A DNA stretch of 30,679 nucleotides from G020354785 sp964580815 (GTDB lineage: Bacteria; Bacteroidota; Bacteroidia; Bacteroidales; UBA10428): positions 1 to 30,679 of the forward strand of contig CAZOLY010000019.1 of the NCBI GenBank assembly GCA_964580815.1, given 5' to 3'. This document shows, one piece after another, positions 1-8,060 of the stretch. A model generated the notes under the pieces. It was given only the letters and a program-made list of their open reading frames with translations, was not told the origin of the DNA and did no database searches. Position 1 is the first letter of the stretch. Each line of letters starts with the position of its first letter. A program made the position numbers and the translations under genes.

Positions 1-537
1 ATTTATTCTCAACCCATGGCTTTACTGCAGTGTCAGAAGTTCTTTGAAGAATATCCTCATATAAAATTGATTGATAGTATTGATACGGCACTTAGTGCAA
101 AAGATATAAGGGATAATAAATTATCAGGCATAGGTGATATATCGAGTACACTTGCCGCCGAGAAGTATAATCTCGAGATTCTCGCTGCCAGTATAGAAAC
201 CAACAAAAAAAACTATACAAGATTTCTGATCCTGGAGGAAAAGAATGGTAAAATTAAAGCTAATAAAAAAGTTAATAAATCATCTATAACTTTTGCACTG
301 GCTCATAAAATAGGATGCCTGTCAAAAGTATTATCCATACTTTCTTATTATGAAATAAACCTGACAAAGGTGCAATCAATGCCAATAATTGGCAAAGAAT
401 GGGAATACCAGTTTTATGTTGATCTTGAAATAGAGGACTTTTTGCTTTACAAACAAGCTGTTGAAGCTATCAAACCATTCACCAGTAACTTGCTGATACT
501 GGGTGAATATATGAAAGGTAAATCAATAATGGAATAA
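1..537 (+). CDS. pheA: prephenate dehydratase, C-terminal part (5' end outside window)
   Basis: This enzyme converts prephenate to phenylpyruvate, the committed step to phenylalanine, in the cytoplasm. The frame is open from base 1; the first in-frame ATG at 16 lies inside a conserved motif (S-Q-P-M-A-L-L-Q-C) that normally sits mid-protein, so the true start is upstream. The catalytic Thr-Arg-Phe motif follows (NYTRF, bases 208-222). An ACT regulatory domain fills the C-terminus, with the stretch LTKVQSMP-IIGKEWEYQFYVD. The family usually has SHP in the first motif and ESRP in the ACT phenylalanine site; here they read SQP and QSMP. I recall the QS(L/M)P form as common in Bacteroidota, so altered feedback is only a possibility. 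The stop lies 3 bases before the next ATG, so this gene is in an operon with the DAHP synthase. It appears to be a stand-alone dehydratase, but an N-terminal fusion cannot be excluded. Confidence 0.92.
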   Translation: MYSQPMALLQCQKFFEEYPHIKLIDSIDTALSAKDIRDNKLSGIGDISSTLAAEKYNLEILAASIETNKKNYTRFLILEEKNGKIKANKKVNKSSITFALAHKIGCLSKVLSILSYYEINLTKVQSMPIIGKEWEYQFYVDLEIEDFLLYKQAVEAIKPFTSNLLILGEYMKGKSIME

Positions 538-540
538 ACT

Positions 541-1626
541 ATGGGAATAAATCTTGAATTAGAAGGATTAAGTTTTAACGGAATAAGGTTTGACCGTCCG
601 CTTATTATATCGGGCCCATGTAGTGCTGAAAGCGAAGAGCAGGTAATCGAGACTGCCCGGCAACTGCATAAAAACGGAATAAAGATTTTCAGGGCAGGCA
701 TATGGAAACCCAGGACGAGGCCGAATTCTTTTGAAGGAGTAGGATCCAAAGGTTTATTATGGCTAAAAAGAGTAAAAGAAGAATTCGGCATGTTTACTTC
801 AATTGAAGTGGCGAATGTCAAGCATGTTTACGAAGCTCTCAAAGCAGGTATTGATATACTATGGATTGGTGCAAGGACATCTGTAAATCCTTTTTCTGTA
901 CAGGAACTGGCTGACTCGCTTAAAGGTGTGGATATTCCCGTCATGGTAAAAAATCCTGTTAATCCCGATGCAGAGCTATGGATAGGAGCCCTTGAAAGGA
1001 TAAACAATGCAGGCATAAAAAGAATCGCAGCTATACATAGAGGATTCTCGACATATAAAAAATCACAGTACCGGAATAATCCGCACTGGGAAATACCCAT
1101 TGAACTTAAACGAAGAATACCCGAATTGCCAATAATCACCGACCCCAGTCATATATGCGGAAGCAAAAAATTACTTTTCGAAGTTTCCCAGAGGTCAATG
1201 GATTTAAATTTTGACGGATTGATGATTGAAACTCACATAAATCCCGAAAAAGCGCTAAGCGACGCTGAACAACAAATAACTCCCGAAGAGCTCAAAAATC
1301 TTCTTGCTAAACTTGTCTTAAGAAAATCTAATATTGATGATGATTTGTTACTTATTACTCTCGAGGAACTCAGACAGGAAATAGATGAATATGACGAAAA
1401 ACTCCTGGATATACTTGATGGCCGTATGGCCGTTTCAAGAAAAATAGGAGAATATAAAAAGAAAAATAACATAACTATATTGCAGGCCAGCAGGTGGGAT
1501 GAAATACTGAAAAATATGATTAGACGGGCACATAAAAAAGGCCTGAGTGAAGAATTTATTATGCAGATTTTCAGGGCAATACATCAGGAATCTATTAATC
1601 ATCAGACAAAAGTGATGAATAAATAA
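541..1626 (+). CDS. bifunctional DAHP synthase (type I-beta) / chorismate mutase (AroQ)
   Basis: The N-terminal domain condenses phosphoenolpyruvate with erythrose 4-phosphate to open the shikimate pathway; the C-terminal domain converts chorismate to prephenate. Residues 25-31 read GPCSAES, the phosphoenolpyruvate loop. Residues 56-66 read KPRTRPNSFEG, HRGFS begins at residue 166 and DPSHICG at about 201, all hallmarks of type I-beta DAHP synthases. Residues of about 272-355 are a three-helix AroQ chorismate mutase (LRQEIDEYDEKLLDIL, then RMAVSRKIGEYKK). The order synthase-then-mutase is the form known from Bacteroidota such as Prevotella and Porphyromonas, where the mutase domain also mediates prephenate feedback; the same control is inferred here. 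At 361 residues the length fits the fusion. It sits between pheA and aroB with gaps of 3-4 bases, consistent with one transcript. Confidence 0.95.
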   Translation: MGINLELEGLSFNGIRFDRPLIISGPCSAESEEQVIETARQLHKNGIKIFRAGIWKPRTRPNSFEGVGSKGLLWLKRVKEEFGMFTSIEVANVKHVYEALKAGIDILWIGARTSVNPFSVQELADSLKGVDIPVMVKNPVNPDAELWIGALERINNAGIKRIAAIHRGFSTYKKSQYRNNPHWEIPIELKRRIPELPIITDPSHICGSKKLLFEVSQRSMDLNFDGLMIETHINPEKALSDAEQQITPEELKNLLAKLVLRKSNIDDDLLLITLEELRQEIDEYDEKLLDILDGRMAVSRKIGEYKKKNNITILQASRWDEILKNMIRRAHKKGLSEEFIMQIFRAIHQESINHQTKVMNK

Positions 1627-1630
1627 AATA

Positions 1631-2668
1631 ATGAAAACCGTAGAAATAAAAACCGATTCCCGCACTTCTAAAATTCTTGTTGGCGAGAAACTTGAAAATC
1701 TCACCCATTACCTTCCTGACACAAAAACTGTAATTATCACGGATACAAATGTATCTCGCTTCTATAAAAAAGACTTTCCTCCCTGCATTATTATTGAAAT
1801 CGGACTCGGAGAGAAAGTTAAAACCATTGATACTCTTAATTATATATTCGCTAAATTTGTTGAACATGAAGTTGACCGCTCTTCATTCATTGCAGGCATT
1901 GGAGGTGGCATAGTCTGCGATGTAGCAGGTTTTGCAGCTTCCATATTTATGCGCGGATTAAAATTCGGATTTGTGTCAACCACCCTCCTTTCACAGGTTG
2001 ATGCAAGCGTTGGCGGGAAAAATGGTGTCAACTTTAAGGGCTATAAGAATATGATAGGTACCTTTAACCAGCCTGAATTTGTAATATGTGACAGCGAAAT
2101 GTTAAAGACCCTCGATAAAAAACATTTCGTGGCCGGATTTGCAGAAATTGTTAAGGCAGGTGTGATAAAAAATGAAAATGTTATCAGTTATCTGGAGAAT
2201 AATTATAAAAAAGCCCTGAACATGAATGCCGATGTAATAAACAAGCTGGTATATGACTCTATATTAATTAAATCCAAAGTTGTTGAGGCTGATGAGAAGG
2301 AAAAAGGAGAAAGAAGAAAGCTAAATTTCGGCCATACATTTGCCCATTCTTTTGAAAAACTTACCGGGATGTTACATGGCGAAGCTGTGAGCGCAGGAAT
2401 GATCCTGGCATTGAAACTGTCTCAGAAACTTGGGCTGATAAAAGAAACAGAATTCAAAAGGATTAAAAGCCTTTTAGAGAACTTAGGATTACCAACATCA
2501 ATAAACGTCGGGATGTCAGACATCTTTGATATTATAAGACAGGATAAAAAACGGGAAGGAGATACTCTTCACCTTGTTCTGCTGGAAAGTATAGGAAATG
2601 CTATTATTAAACAAGTATCATTAAAACAAATGGAGGAAATGATTAATGATTTGCGTAGCGATATCTGA
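1631..2668 (+). CDS. aroB: 3-dehydroquinate synthase
   Basis: AroB cyclises DAHP to 3-dehydroquinate using NAD and a divalent metal, the second shikimate step. Residues 91-100 (GGGIVCDVAG) form the glycine-rich NAD-binding segment, and SQVDASVGGKNGVN (121-134) is the family signature. The expected metal ligands are present: Glu172 in AGFAEIVKAG, His235 in LNFGHTFAHSFE and His249 in MLHGEAVSAG. The 345-residue length is normal. The start lies 4 bases after the DAHP synthase stop. The last 23 bases overlap the start of aroD in another frame, which suggests translational coupling. Identification is firm; regulation is probably by the operon promoter upstream of the window. Confidence 0.96.
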   Translation: MKTVEIKTDSRTSKILVGEKLENLTHYLPDTKTVIITDTNVSRFYKKDFPPCIIIEIGLGEKVKTIDTLNYIFAKFVEHEVDRSSFIAGIGGGIVCDVAGFAASIFMRGLKFGFVSTTLLSQVDASVGGKNGVNFKGYKNMIGTFNQPEFVICDSEMLKTLDKKHFVAGFAEIVKAGVIKNENVISYLENNYKKALNMNADVINKLVYDSILIKSKVVEADEKEKGERRKLNFGHTFAHSFEKLTGMLHGEAVSAGMILALKLSQKLGLIKETEFKRIKSLLENLGLPTSINVGMSDIFDIIRQDKKREGDTLHLVLLESIGNAIIKQVSLKQMEEMINDLRSDI

Positions 2669-3293
2669 TAAAAATATAAAAAACTGCCTTGCGACATTAA
2701 AAAATGTTGATATGGCTGAAATCAGGCTGGACCTGACTGAATTTGACATTAAAAAGATTAAGGAGATTTTTTCCCAACCCAAAAAATTAATTGCAACTCT
2801 TCGCCCCGGTATCTGCGATGAAAGCGAAAGAATAAACAAATTAAAAACTGCAATTAAGGCGGGAGCAAAATATGTCGATTTGGAATATGAGTCAGATGAA
2901 ACCTATAGAAAAGATCTGATTGATTATGCCCACAGGAATAACTGTGACGTGATCATTTCTTACCACAATTTTAGAAATACTCCTGAAACTGATATACTGA
3001 ACAAAATTGTGAAAGACTGTTTTGAATATGGTGCAGATATTGCAAAAGTAGTAACAACAGCAAAAACCAATATAGATAATTCAAGAATACTTTCACTTTA
3101 TAATAACCCCGGCAGGATAGTTGCATTTTGCATGGGATGCCTGGGGAAGATAACGCGGATTATTGCACCCTTCATGGGATCAGAGATCACCTATGCTTCA
3201 ATGGATGAGGGTAAGGCAACTGCGCCCGGACAGATTAAGTATTCCGATATGAAGGACATCATACATAAACTGGAAGAAATTCTTGGTAAGTAA
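2646..3293 (+). CDS. aroD: type I 3-dehydroquinate dehydratase
   Basis: This enzyme dehydrates 3-dehydroquinate to 3-dehydroshikimate, the third shikimate step, through a Schiff base. Visible family residues are the substrate contacts Glu25 and Arg27 (AEIRLD), His107 in SYHNF (general acid-base), Lys134 in DIAKVVT (Schiff-base lysine), Arg171 in GKITRI, and the APGQ loop with Gln196. At 215 residues it is slightly short for type I enzymes but complete. The ATG at 2646 lies inside the end of aroB; a GGAGG at 2631-2635 lies upstream at a slightly long spacing, unusual in this AT-rich genome, and supports this start. It is the last gene of the operon and meets the TPR gene tail to tail after 13 bases. 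The remaining steps (AroE, AroK, AroA, AroC) are not in the window. Confidence 0.95.
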   Translation: MICVAISDKNIKNCLATLKNVDMAEIRLDLTEFDIKKIKEIFSQPKKLIATLRPGICDESERINKLKTAIKAGAKYVDLEYESDETYRKDLIDYAHRNNCDVIISYHNFRNTPETDILNKIVKDCFEYGADIAKVVTTAKTNIDNSRILSLYNNPGRIVAFCMGCLGKITRIIAPFMGSEITYASMDEGKATAPGQIKYSDMKDIIHKLEEILGK

Positions 3294-3306
3294 AAGCGAC
3301 TGTCCC

Positions 3307-4518
3307 TTATTTGTTGCAATACTTAAGCAGATACTCGACAGCCCTTATTTCACCAAATTTTCTGGCTTTATTCCAGTCAGCACATGCTCCTTCAATATCT
3401 CCACTTTCAAAGAGAGCAATGCCTTTCAGTAAATAGGTCTCACCGTCATTTGGATATAAGTCCAGTGCCATTGACAGGTCATTTATTGCAAACATGTAGG
3501 TGCCGGTTTTCAAGTAGGCTTTACCCCTGGCCTTGTAATATTCAGGTTTTGATTTGTCTAATCTCAGGTTCCTGTTATAGTATTTAAGTGCCTCAATATA
3601 GTTTCCGCTTATGTAGTACAGATCTCCGCACAAAGCAATTGCGTCCTGATCATTATCAAAATATTCCAGGTAGGTTTCTGCATCTCTTATGGCCAGACTA
3701 TATTTTTTCAATTGTGCGTACGCATTTGCTCTTTCAATATATAAAGAAAAATATGCAGGATCATTCCTCAGTACCTTTGTAAAATCCCCGGCAGCATTTT
3801 CATATTTGCCCAGCCTGGAGTATGCCTTTCCTCTTTCGATATAGTAATCCTGAATGTTTCCTGCATCAGCAATAGCGTTATCCCAGTCTGCTATAGCTCC
3901 TTTATAATTGTCAAGTTCCGCATATACTTTAGCCCTGCAGGCATATAAAATGTGAGGATTTTCCGACTTTAAAATTTTCTCATCCAACAGGGTAAGGGCA
4001 TCCAGATATTGTTCCTTATGCAGCAAATAGTCTACTTCGGATTCAACCTCTTCTTCTCCAGTGTACCAGTTTCCCTGCCAGAGGACATACCACCCGTCAG
4101 TATATTGCAGCTTATCAAATGCACTGTCCTTTTTAATATCCTTCTCTTTCAAATGATACTCCGAATTAAGATGCTCTCTCAAATAAAATAAAGATTTTTC
4201 TTCATTTCCAAGCCTGGCATATGTTCTGGCAAGCCCCAGGCTGCCTTTGTTTTTATCCAGCATATCAGTTTCGAGAAAGTCATTTAAAGCATCATCAAGC
4301 AAGCCTGACTGATAGTAAGCTTCACCTCTTTTCAGATACATAAGTGCATTATTTGGTTCCAGCTTTATGGCCGATGTCAGAAAATTAACAGCCTCATTAT
4401 AGTTGCCTTTCATTAAACTGGCAACACCCCTGCAATATAAGTCATCCGGGGTCTGGGCATTTGTTCCCATGATAGCAATTATAAGTACTACTATGCCGGT
4501 TAATTTTTTCAATTGCAT
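3307..4518 (-). CDS. secreted or periplasmic tetratricopeptide-repeat protein
   Basis: The 403-residue product begins with a signal peptide (MQLKKLTGIVVLIIAIMGTNA, cleavage near residue 21). From about residue 27 to the C-terminus it is built of TPR units, roughly nine or ten, many with the usual Gly/Tyr/Ala pattern (for example RGKAYSRLGKYENAAGDF and KARGKAYLKTGTYMFAINDL). One stretch around residues 120-165 is irregular (YTDGWYVLWQGNWYTGEEE). The end, GACADWNKARKFG followed by a Cys near the terminus, is common in Bacteroidota TPR proteins. TPR arrays are protein-binding scaffolds; no catalytic domain is seen and the partner is unknown. The start codon follows the stop of the T9SS cargo gene with no spacer (TAA-ATG), so they are very probably co-transcribed and may work together at the cell envelope. 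Confidence 0.85.
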   Translation of the reverse strand: MQLKKLTGIVVLIIAIMGTNAQTPDDLYCRGVASLMKGNYNEAVNFLTSAIKLEPNNALMYLKRGEAYYQSGLLDDALNDFLETDMLDKNKGSLGLARTYARLGNEEKSLFYLREHLNSEYHLKEKDIKKDSAFDKLQYTDGWYVLWQGNWYTGEEEVESEVDYLLHKEQYLDALTLLDEKILKSENPHILYACRAKVYAELDNYKGAIADWDNAIADAGNIQDYYIERGKAYSRLGKYENAAGDFTKVLRNDPAYFSLYIERANAYAQLKKYSLAIRDAETYLEYFDNDQDAIALCGDLYYISGNYIEALKYYNRNLRLDKSKPEYYKARGKAYLKTGTYMFAINDLSMALDLYPNDGETYLLKGIALFESGDIEGACADWNKARKFGEIRAVEYLLKYCNK

Positions 4519-7155
4519 TTATTCACTGGTTTCAACTGTAGATTTATCCGAGAAGACATGTACAAATCCGACAAGGCTTCTAACCTCGACACCTGTTATT
4601 CTTGGTTCATACACATCGCAAATGTAATAATAAACGCCTGAAGGTACTATCTTTTTTGAATGCATATAAGTACCATTCCATTCAACCAGCGGGTTATTAT
4701 CTGATTCAAATACCAGCTGTCCCCACCTGTTATATATTTTAATCACAACCTTCAGATTATCAGATACTCCTTCCGGGATTTTTGCTACAAATTTATCGTT
4801 AATATTATCATTATTTGGGGAAAACACATTTGGAAGTTCAAAATAAGGGCATGCATCAATACAAACCCTGTTTGAAGGAGGACTTTCATTTTTAAAAGAG
4901 TCAATTGCTGTAACATAGTAACATCCTCCTAATTGCATCACCTGCTCCAGTTGATGATGAAAAGTTGTGTCAATAGCTGAATATGTGCCTCCAATTGAAT
5001 CTGATACACTTTGTATAGTTTCTGAATAATATATTATATAGCCAATTACGTCATCCGCACAATAATTATTCGGATTGGTCCATGTCAAAATGTTCTTCAG
5101 GCTGTCGCACAATGAAATCACCGATAGTGCGGGCGGACACGGAGGTGTCATATCGCTGGGAATACCACAATTTACATGAGACAGGTTTTCATTTTCATAA
5201 ATCAGGCTCTTAACAGGTCGCCAGCCAATACTTCTGGTTTTATAGCAATACTCAACTCCGTTCTCCAGTCCGCTGTCTGAATATTGAGATTGCTGAGAAA
5301 TTCCTATTGAATCAAACAAACCTGTTAATCTGTTTTGCCTGTAGATAATATAATCTGTATTTACCCAGGGTACCTTTTTCCTGAAATTAAGAGTTAGTTT
5401 ATTATCATCCGGTATAATATCCATATAAAGGGTAGATGCAATTTCATTATCTTCCTCTTTAATCTCAAATCTGTTTCCCACTGTATTGTTGAATAGTTTA
5501 ACAGTGTAATAATAAGGAAATTTAACGGTATTGAGCACATCGAAGTAAGTTGTATCATTCAAATCTTCTGACAGTACAGAGTCAATTAAAAGAAAACTAT
5601 TTTCTTCCAGTGTATCGCTTCTAAAAACCTGAAAAACATATGGTCCTGGTGCAGCTAAGGTATCTACGTCCAAAGGTTTTAGCCATGATAAAAAAACTTC
5701 ACCGCTAGTCTCATCAACAGTTGTGACGCTGACATTAATGATTGAAGGGGTACCGGGCACGAGTGAGGCACATATGGGCAGTGATGCGAAACTTTCTGAT
5801 CCGTCTTTAAACCAGGCAGTAACCATATAGCAATATACAACACCCTGAATCAGCCCTTCTCCATCATTATCATCTGTAAAATGGGTATTACCTGATCCTT
5901 TTACTTCACCTATTCTTTCAAAGCCTGTATATGAAGGCACCCCATTTTCGCAACTGTCTGCCTGAAAATTATAACTCCCTTCACGGCGATAGATATAATA
6001 TCCCGTGACATTGTTACAAATGCTCTGATCCCATGACAGGTTAATCTGTATGCTGGTAGAAGAAGCTGATAGTCCGGTTGGCGCCGGGCTCAATACTTTA
6101 ATAGTAAAATTACTGATATCTACAAGGTTTATATCATTATTTTCATCCTCGCTCTTCAGGATAATCTGGTATGGCTGTTTCCTGACATGTGAGCAGGTTG
6201 TAAGCCATCTGAAAGTTGATGTTGAGTACCCCGGTCCGGAAGAATCAAGTTCAAATATGGCTGAATCCTCTGATATCTCGAACGGTCCTCCCCACATTGT
6301 CTGCGTTACAGGATCATTATCCTTGTCCGTTGATGTAACCTGGAATTCAATCAGGGTACCTGCCTCGACACAGTAATCAGTAAGCTCCGGATTTTCGGGA
6401 GGATTATTGTCGGTCCTGAATACTTCAATTTGCATATCCCTGACAATATTGCCAATAATAATGCCATCTCTCCATTCCTCAATATTCATCGCAACATTAT
6501 ATTTACCCGTATCCACGGGTGTATCCCAGACCAGATCGCCTGTAACTTCATTGATATAAAATGTATCACTACTGGAAGGAAAAGTATAATCCTGAATAGG
6601 CTTTCCATCCTGTCCCGTACACACAGTCAGTTTATATGACAGGCTATCGCCATCAGGATCATATGCCGCCGGATTATGAATAAAAATATGTCCAAGGGCA
6701 GCCCTGTCTTTTGGAGGATTTAAAAGTTCCGGTGAGCTATTATCTCCTATCATTGTATTTATAAGTATCGTCGTTTTAATGGAGAATACCACATTTACAG
6801 AATTCGGTATGTTCTGTACCCCAAGGTTCCTGTTAGGATCCTGAACAAGCACTTCATATATACCCGGCCCCGGAAATGTATGTGTTGCATTATATACATT
6901 ATGACGGTAATAGTTAGGCAAAAATATCGGATAACCATCAGCCATCGGAGCTATTGATGAACTATTGTCACCCCATTCTATTGTCAGCTCACTGCGGTTT
7001 GCTAAACTGGGTGTATAAGTATATGTGGTTATTGTAAATTCATAGGTATAGCCCGAGATATGACTGTAAGTAATCTCACCTGCCCTGTTGTGTGTCGCTA
7101 AGGAAGCCAACGTATTAATAAACAGGCAAATAATAAATACTATTATCCCCCTCAT
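4519..7155 (-). CDS. secreted multi-domain protein with T9SS type B (gliding-motility-associated) C-terminal domain
   Basis: This 878-residue protein has a signal peptide (about residues 1-20, ending LASLA) and a PKD-like N-terminal region with WGDN, FPGPGIYEV and DPDGDSLSY segments. Fibronectin type III-like domains begin near residues 357, 465 and 668 (for example INLSWDQ, VFLSWLKP, NILTWTNP with YYIYR/IIYYS strands). From about residue 770 there is a type B sorting domain, with LPNVFSPNNDNINDKF, YNRWGQLVFES, WNGTY and PSGVYYY. In Bacteroidota this domain directs export through the T9SS and surface attachment or release. No enzymatic motif is seen; adhesion or a structural surface role is inferred. 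It lies 54 bases downstream of the DUF6702-like gene and abuts the TPR gene. A role in gliding is not implied by the domain name alone. Confidence 0.88.
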   Translation of the reverse strand: MRGIIVFIICLFINTLASLATHNRAGEITYSHISGYTYEFTITTYTYTPSLANRSELTIEWGDNSSSIAPMADGYPIFLPNYYRHNVYNATHTFPGPGIYEVLVQDPNRNLGVQNIPNSVNVVFSIKTTILINTMIGDNSSPELLNPPKDRAALGHIFIHNPAAYDPDGDSLSYKLTVCTGQDGKPIQDYTFPSSSDTFYINEVTGDLVWDTPVDTGKYNVAMNIEEWRDGIIIGNIVRDMQIEVFRTDNNPPENPELTDYCVEAGTLIEFQVTSTDKDNDPVTQTMWGGPFEISEDSAIFELDSSGPGYSTSTFRWLTTCSHVRKQPYQIILKSEDENNDINLVDISNFTIKVLSPAPTGLSASSTSIQINLSWDQSICNNVTGYYIYRREGSYNFQADSCENGVPSYTGFERIGEVKGSGNTHFTDDNDGEGLIQGVVYCYMVTAWFKDGSESFASLPICASLVPGTPSIINVSVTTVDETSGEVFLSWLKPLDVDTLAAPGPYVFQVFRSDTLEENSFLLIDSVLSEDLNDTTYFDVLNTVKFPYYYTVKLFNNTVGNRFEIKEEDNEIASTLYMDIIPDDNKLTLNFRKKVPWVNTDYIIYRQNRLTGLFDSIGISQQSQYSDSGLENGVEYCYKTRSIGWRPVKSLIYENENLSHVNCGIPSDMTPPCPPALSVISLCDSLKNILTWTNPNNYCADDVIGYIIYYSETIQSVSDSIGGTYSAIDTTFHHQLEQVMQLGGCYYVTAIDSFKNESPPSNRVCIDACPYFELPNVFSPNNDNINDKFVAKIPEGVSDNLKVVIKIYNRWGQLVFESDNNPLVEWNGTYMHSKKIVPSGVYYYICDVYEPRITGVEVRSLVGFVHVFSDKSTVETSE

Positions 7156-7209
7156 AAATACAAAGTTAACATTTAAATAATTCTCTTTGTCCTTAATTAT
7201 TCAGTAAAT

Positions 7210-7704
7210 TTAGTACTCGATATTTATAGTTTTTTTCCTGTAATTGAATGTATATCCCTTTTCTTCCCCATCAAGGCTGATAATAACCAGGTTTGTCTGA
7301 TCTTCATACAGATCCAGCATTAATTCATTCACCAGTGTAATACTTTCAATCTCACCCATGGGCAGTTCTCCCTTATAATATAGCCGTATCAATGCTTCAT
7401 CATGCTTTTTATACTGAAAATCAAGATTTATCTTTTCAGATTTATTAAATTTCACTTCAAACGCGGAAAAAATATAATCATTAACAGCCTTTATATTTTG
7501 TGGCGTCAAATCCTTATTTTGATCTAAATCAATTACTGTCTGCTCATGGTTTTGCAGTATATTTTTAAAATCATCTGCGAAGAACTGGTATGATATCTCT
7601 GCAACATGCAGTTTGGAATTGATGTCTATATTGGTAATTGAAAAATGCAGCGGATGAAAAAACATCCGGGAACAGGTTAGTATTATAAATATAAAATAAT
7701 ACAT
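7210..7704 (-). CDS. DUF6702-like exported protein of unknown function
   Basis: The 164-residue protein has a short hydrophobic N-terminus (MYYFIFIILTCSRMFF) followed at residue 17 by HPLHFSITNIDI. It then has HVAEISYQFFADDFKNIL, matching the pattern I associate with DUF6702 (HP-x-S after the signal, then a strand and a D-D-hydrophobic helix). Most of the rest looks like alternating strands ending in YTFNYRKKTINIEY. No catalytic residues are recognised. The signal region lacks the usual early basic residues and contains a Cys at position 11, so lipoprotein versus cleaved signal is unresolved. It is the first gene of the three-gene minus-strand group and its promoter must lie in the spacer 7705-8060. 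The family assignment is from memory of the pattern and is moderate. Confidence 0.7.
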   Translation of the reverse strand: MYYFIFIILTCSRMFFHPLHFSITNIDINSKLHVAEISYQFFADDFKNILQNHEQTVIDLDQNKDLTPQNIKAVNDYIFSAFEVKFNKSEKINLDFQYKKHDEALIRLYYKGELPMGEIESITLVNELMLDLYEDQTNLVIISLDGEEKGYTFNYRKKTINIEY

Positions 7705-8060
7705 ATATATCTCCCGATATTAAAATTCCTCCTTTAAGGTATGCAAAAATCGTGCAATTATATATACTGATCAGTACTTTTCGGATAAAGATTATGACAA
7801 ATCATTAATGAATAAATAATTATCAATAATCATTAAAAAATATTAATACATCAAAAACAGGATTTTTATTATTAATATGAATTTATTATGTCTTAAATTT
7901 AAGATTTATAAATGAAAGTGTATTTTGTTAAGAAATGCATTCTCCTTAAAAACTTTTTAATTGCAATAAGGTCAAAAATAACATATTTATTTACTGAAGA
8001 TTTAATCTGAAAACTGTACAGTATTTTTTCAGGCCATATTAATAAAAACCAACTATTCCT
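7705..8060. promoter_or_regulatory. divergent 356-bp AT-rich control region between the envelope genes and the polysaccharide locus
   Basis: No gene is supported here; it must hold the promoters for the minus-strand DUF6702-like gene and for the plus-strand polysaccharide operon. Two perfect palindromes are visible: TACTGATCAGTA at 7765-7776 and TCTTAAATTTAAGA at 7891-7904. The second begins inside a 19-base sequence that recurs at 25569-25587. I found no exact Bacteroidota -7 box (TAnnTTTG) with a well-spaced -33 element, so the transcription starts are not placed. A minus-strand frame at 7899-8135 has no recognisable protein and runs into the epimerase gene. Confidence 0.5.
7882..7900 (+). 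repeat. 19-bp direct repeat, copy 1
   Basis: The sequence TTTATTATGTCTTAAATTT occurs here and again at 25569-25587, both times in an intergenic region of the polysaccharide locus. The match is exact by eye. In this copy the 3' part belongs to a 14-bp palindrome. AT-rich composition makes a chance match plausible. Confidence 0.5.

Noticed and set aside
3294..3308. Imperfect hairpin between aroD and the TPR gene as a two-way terminator
   Set aside because: The stem is about five pairs with a mismatch and a three-base loop, with no T run on either side.
6050..6376. Plus-strand 108-codon frame inside the T9SS cargo gene
   Set aside because: Antisense shadow of a fibronectin-domain region; no signal or domain.
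7161..7168. Minus-strand TAACTTTG just upstream of the T9SS cargo gene
   Set aside because: It is about 5 bases from the start codon, leaving no leader, and has no -33 partner; read-through from the gene upstream is more likely.
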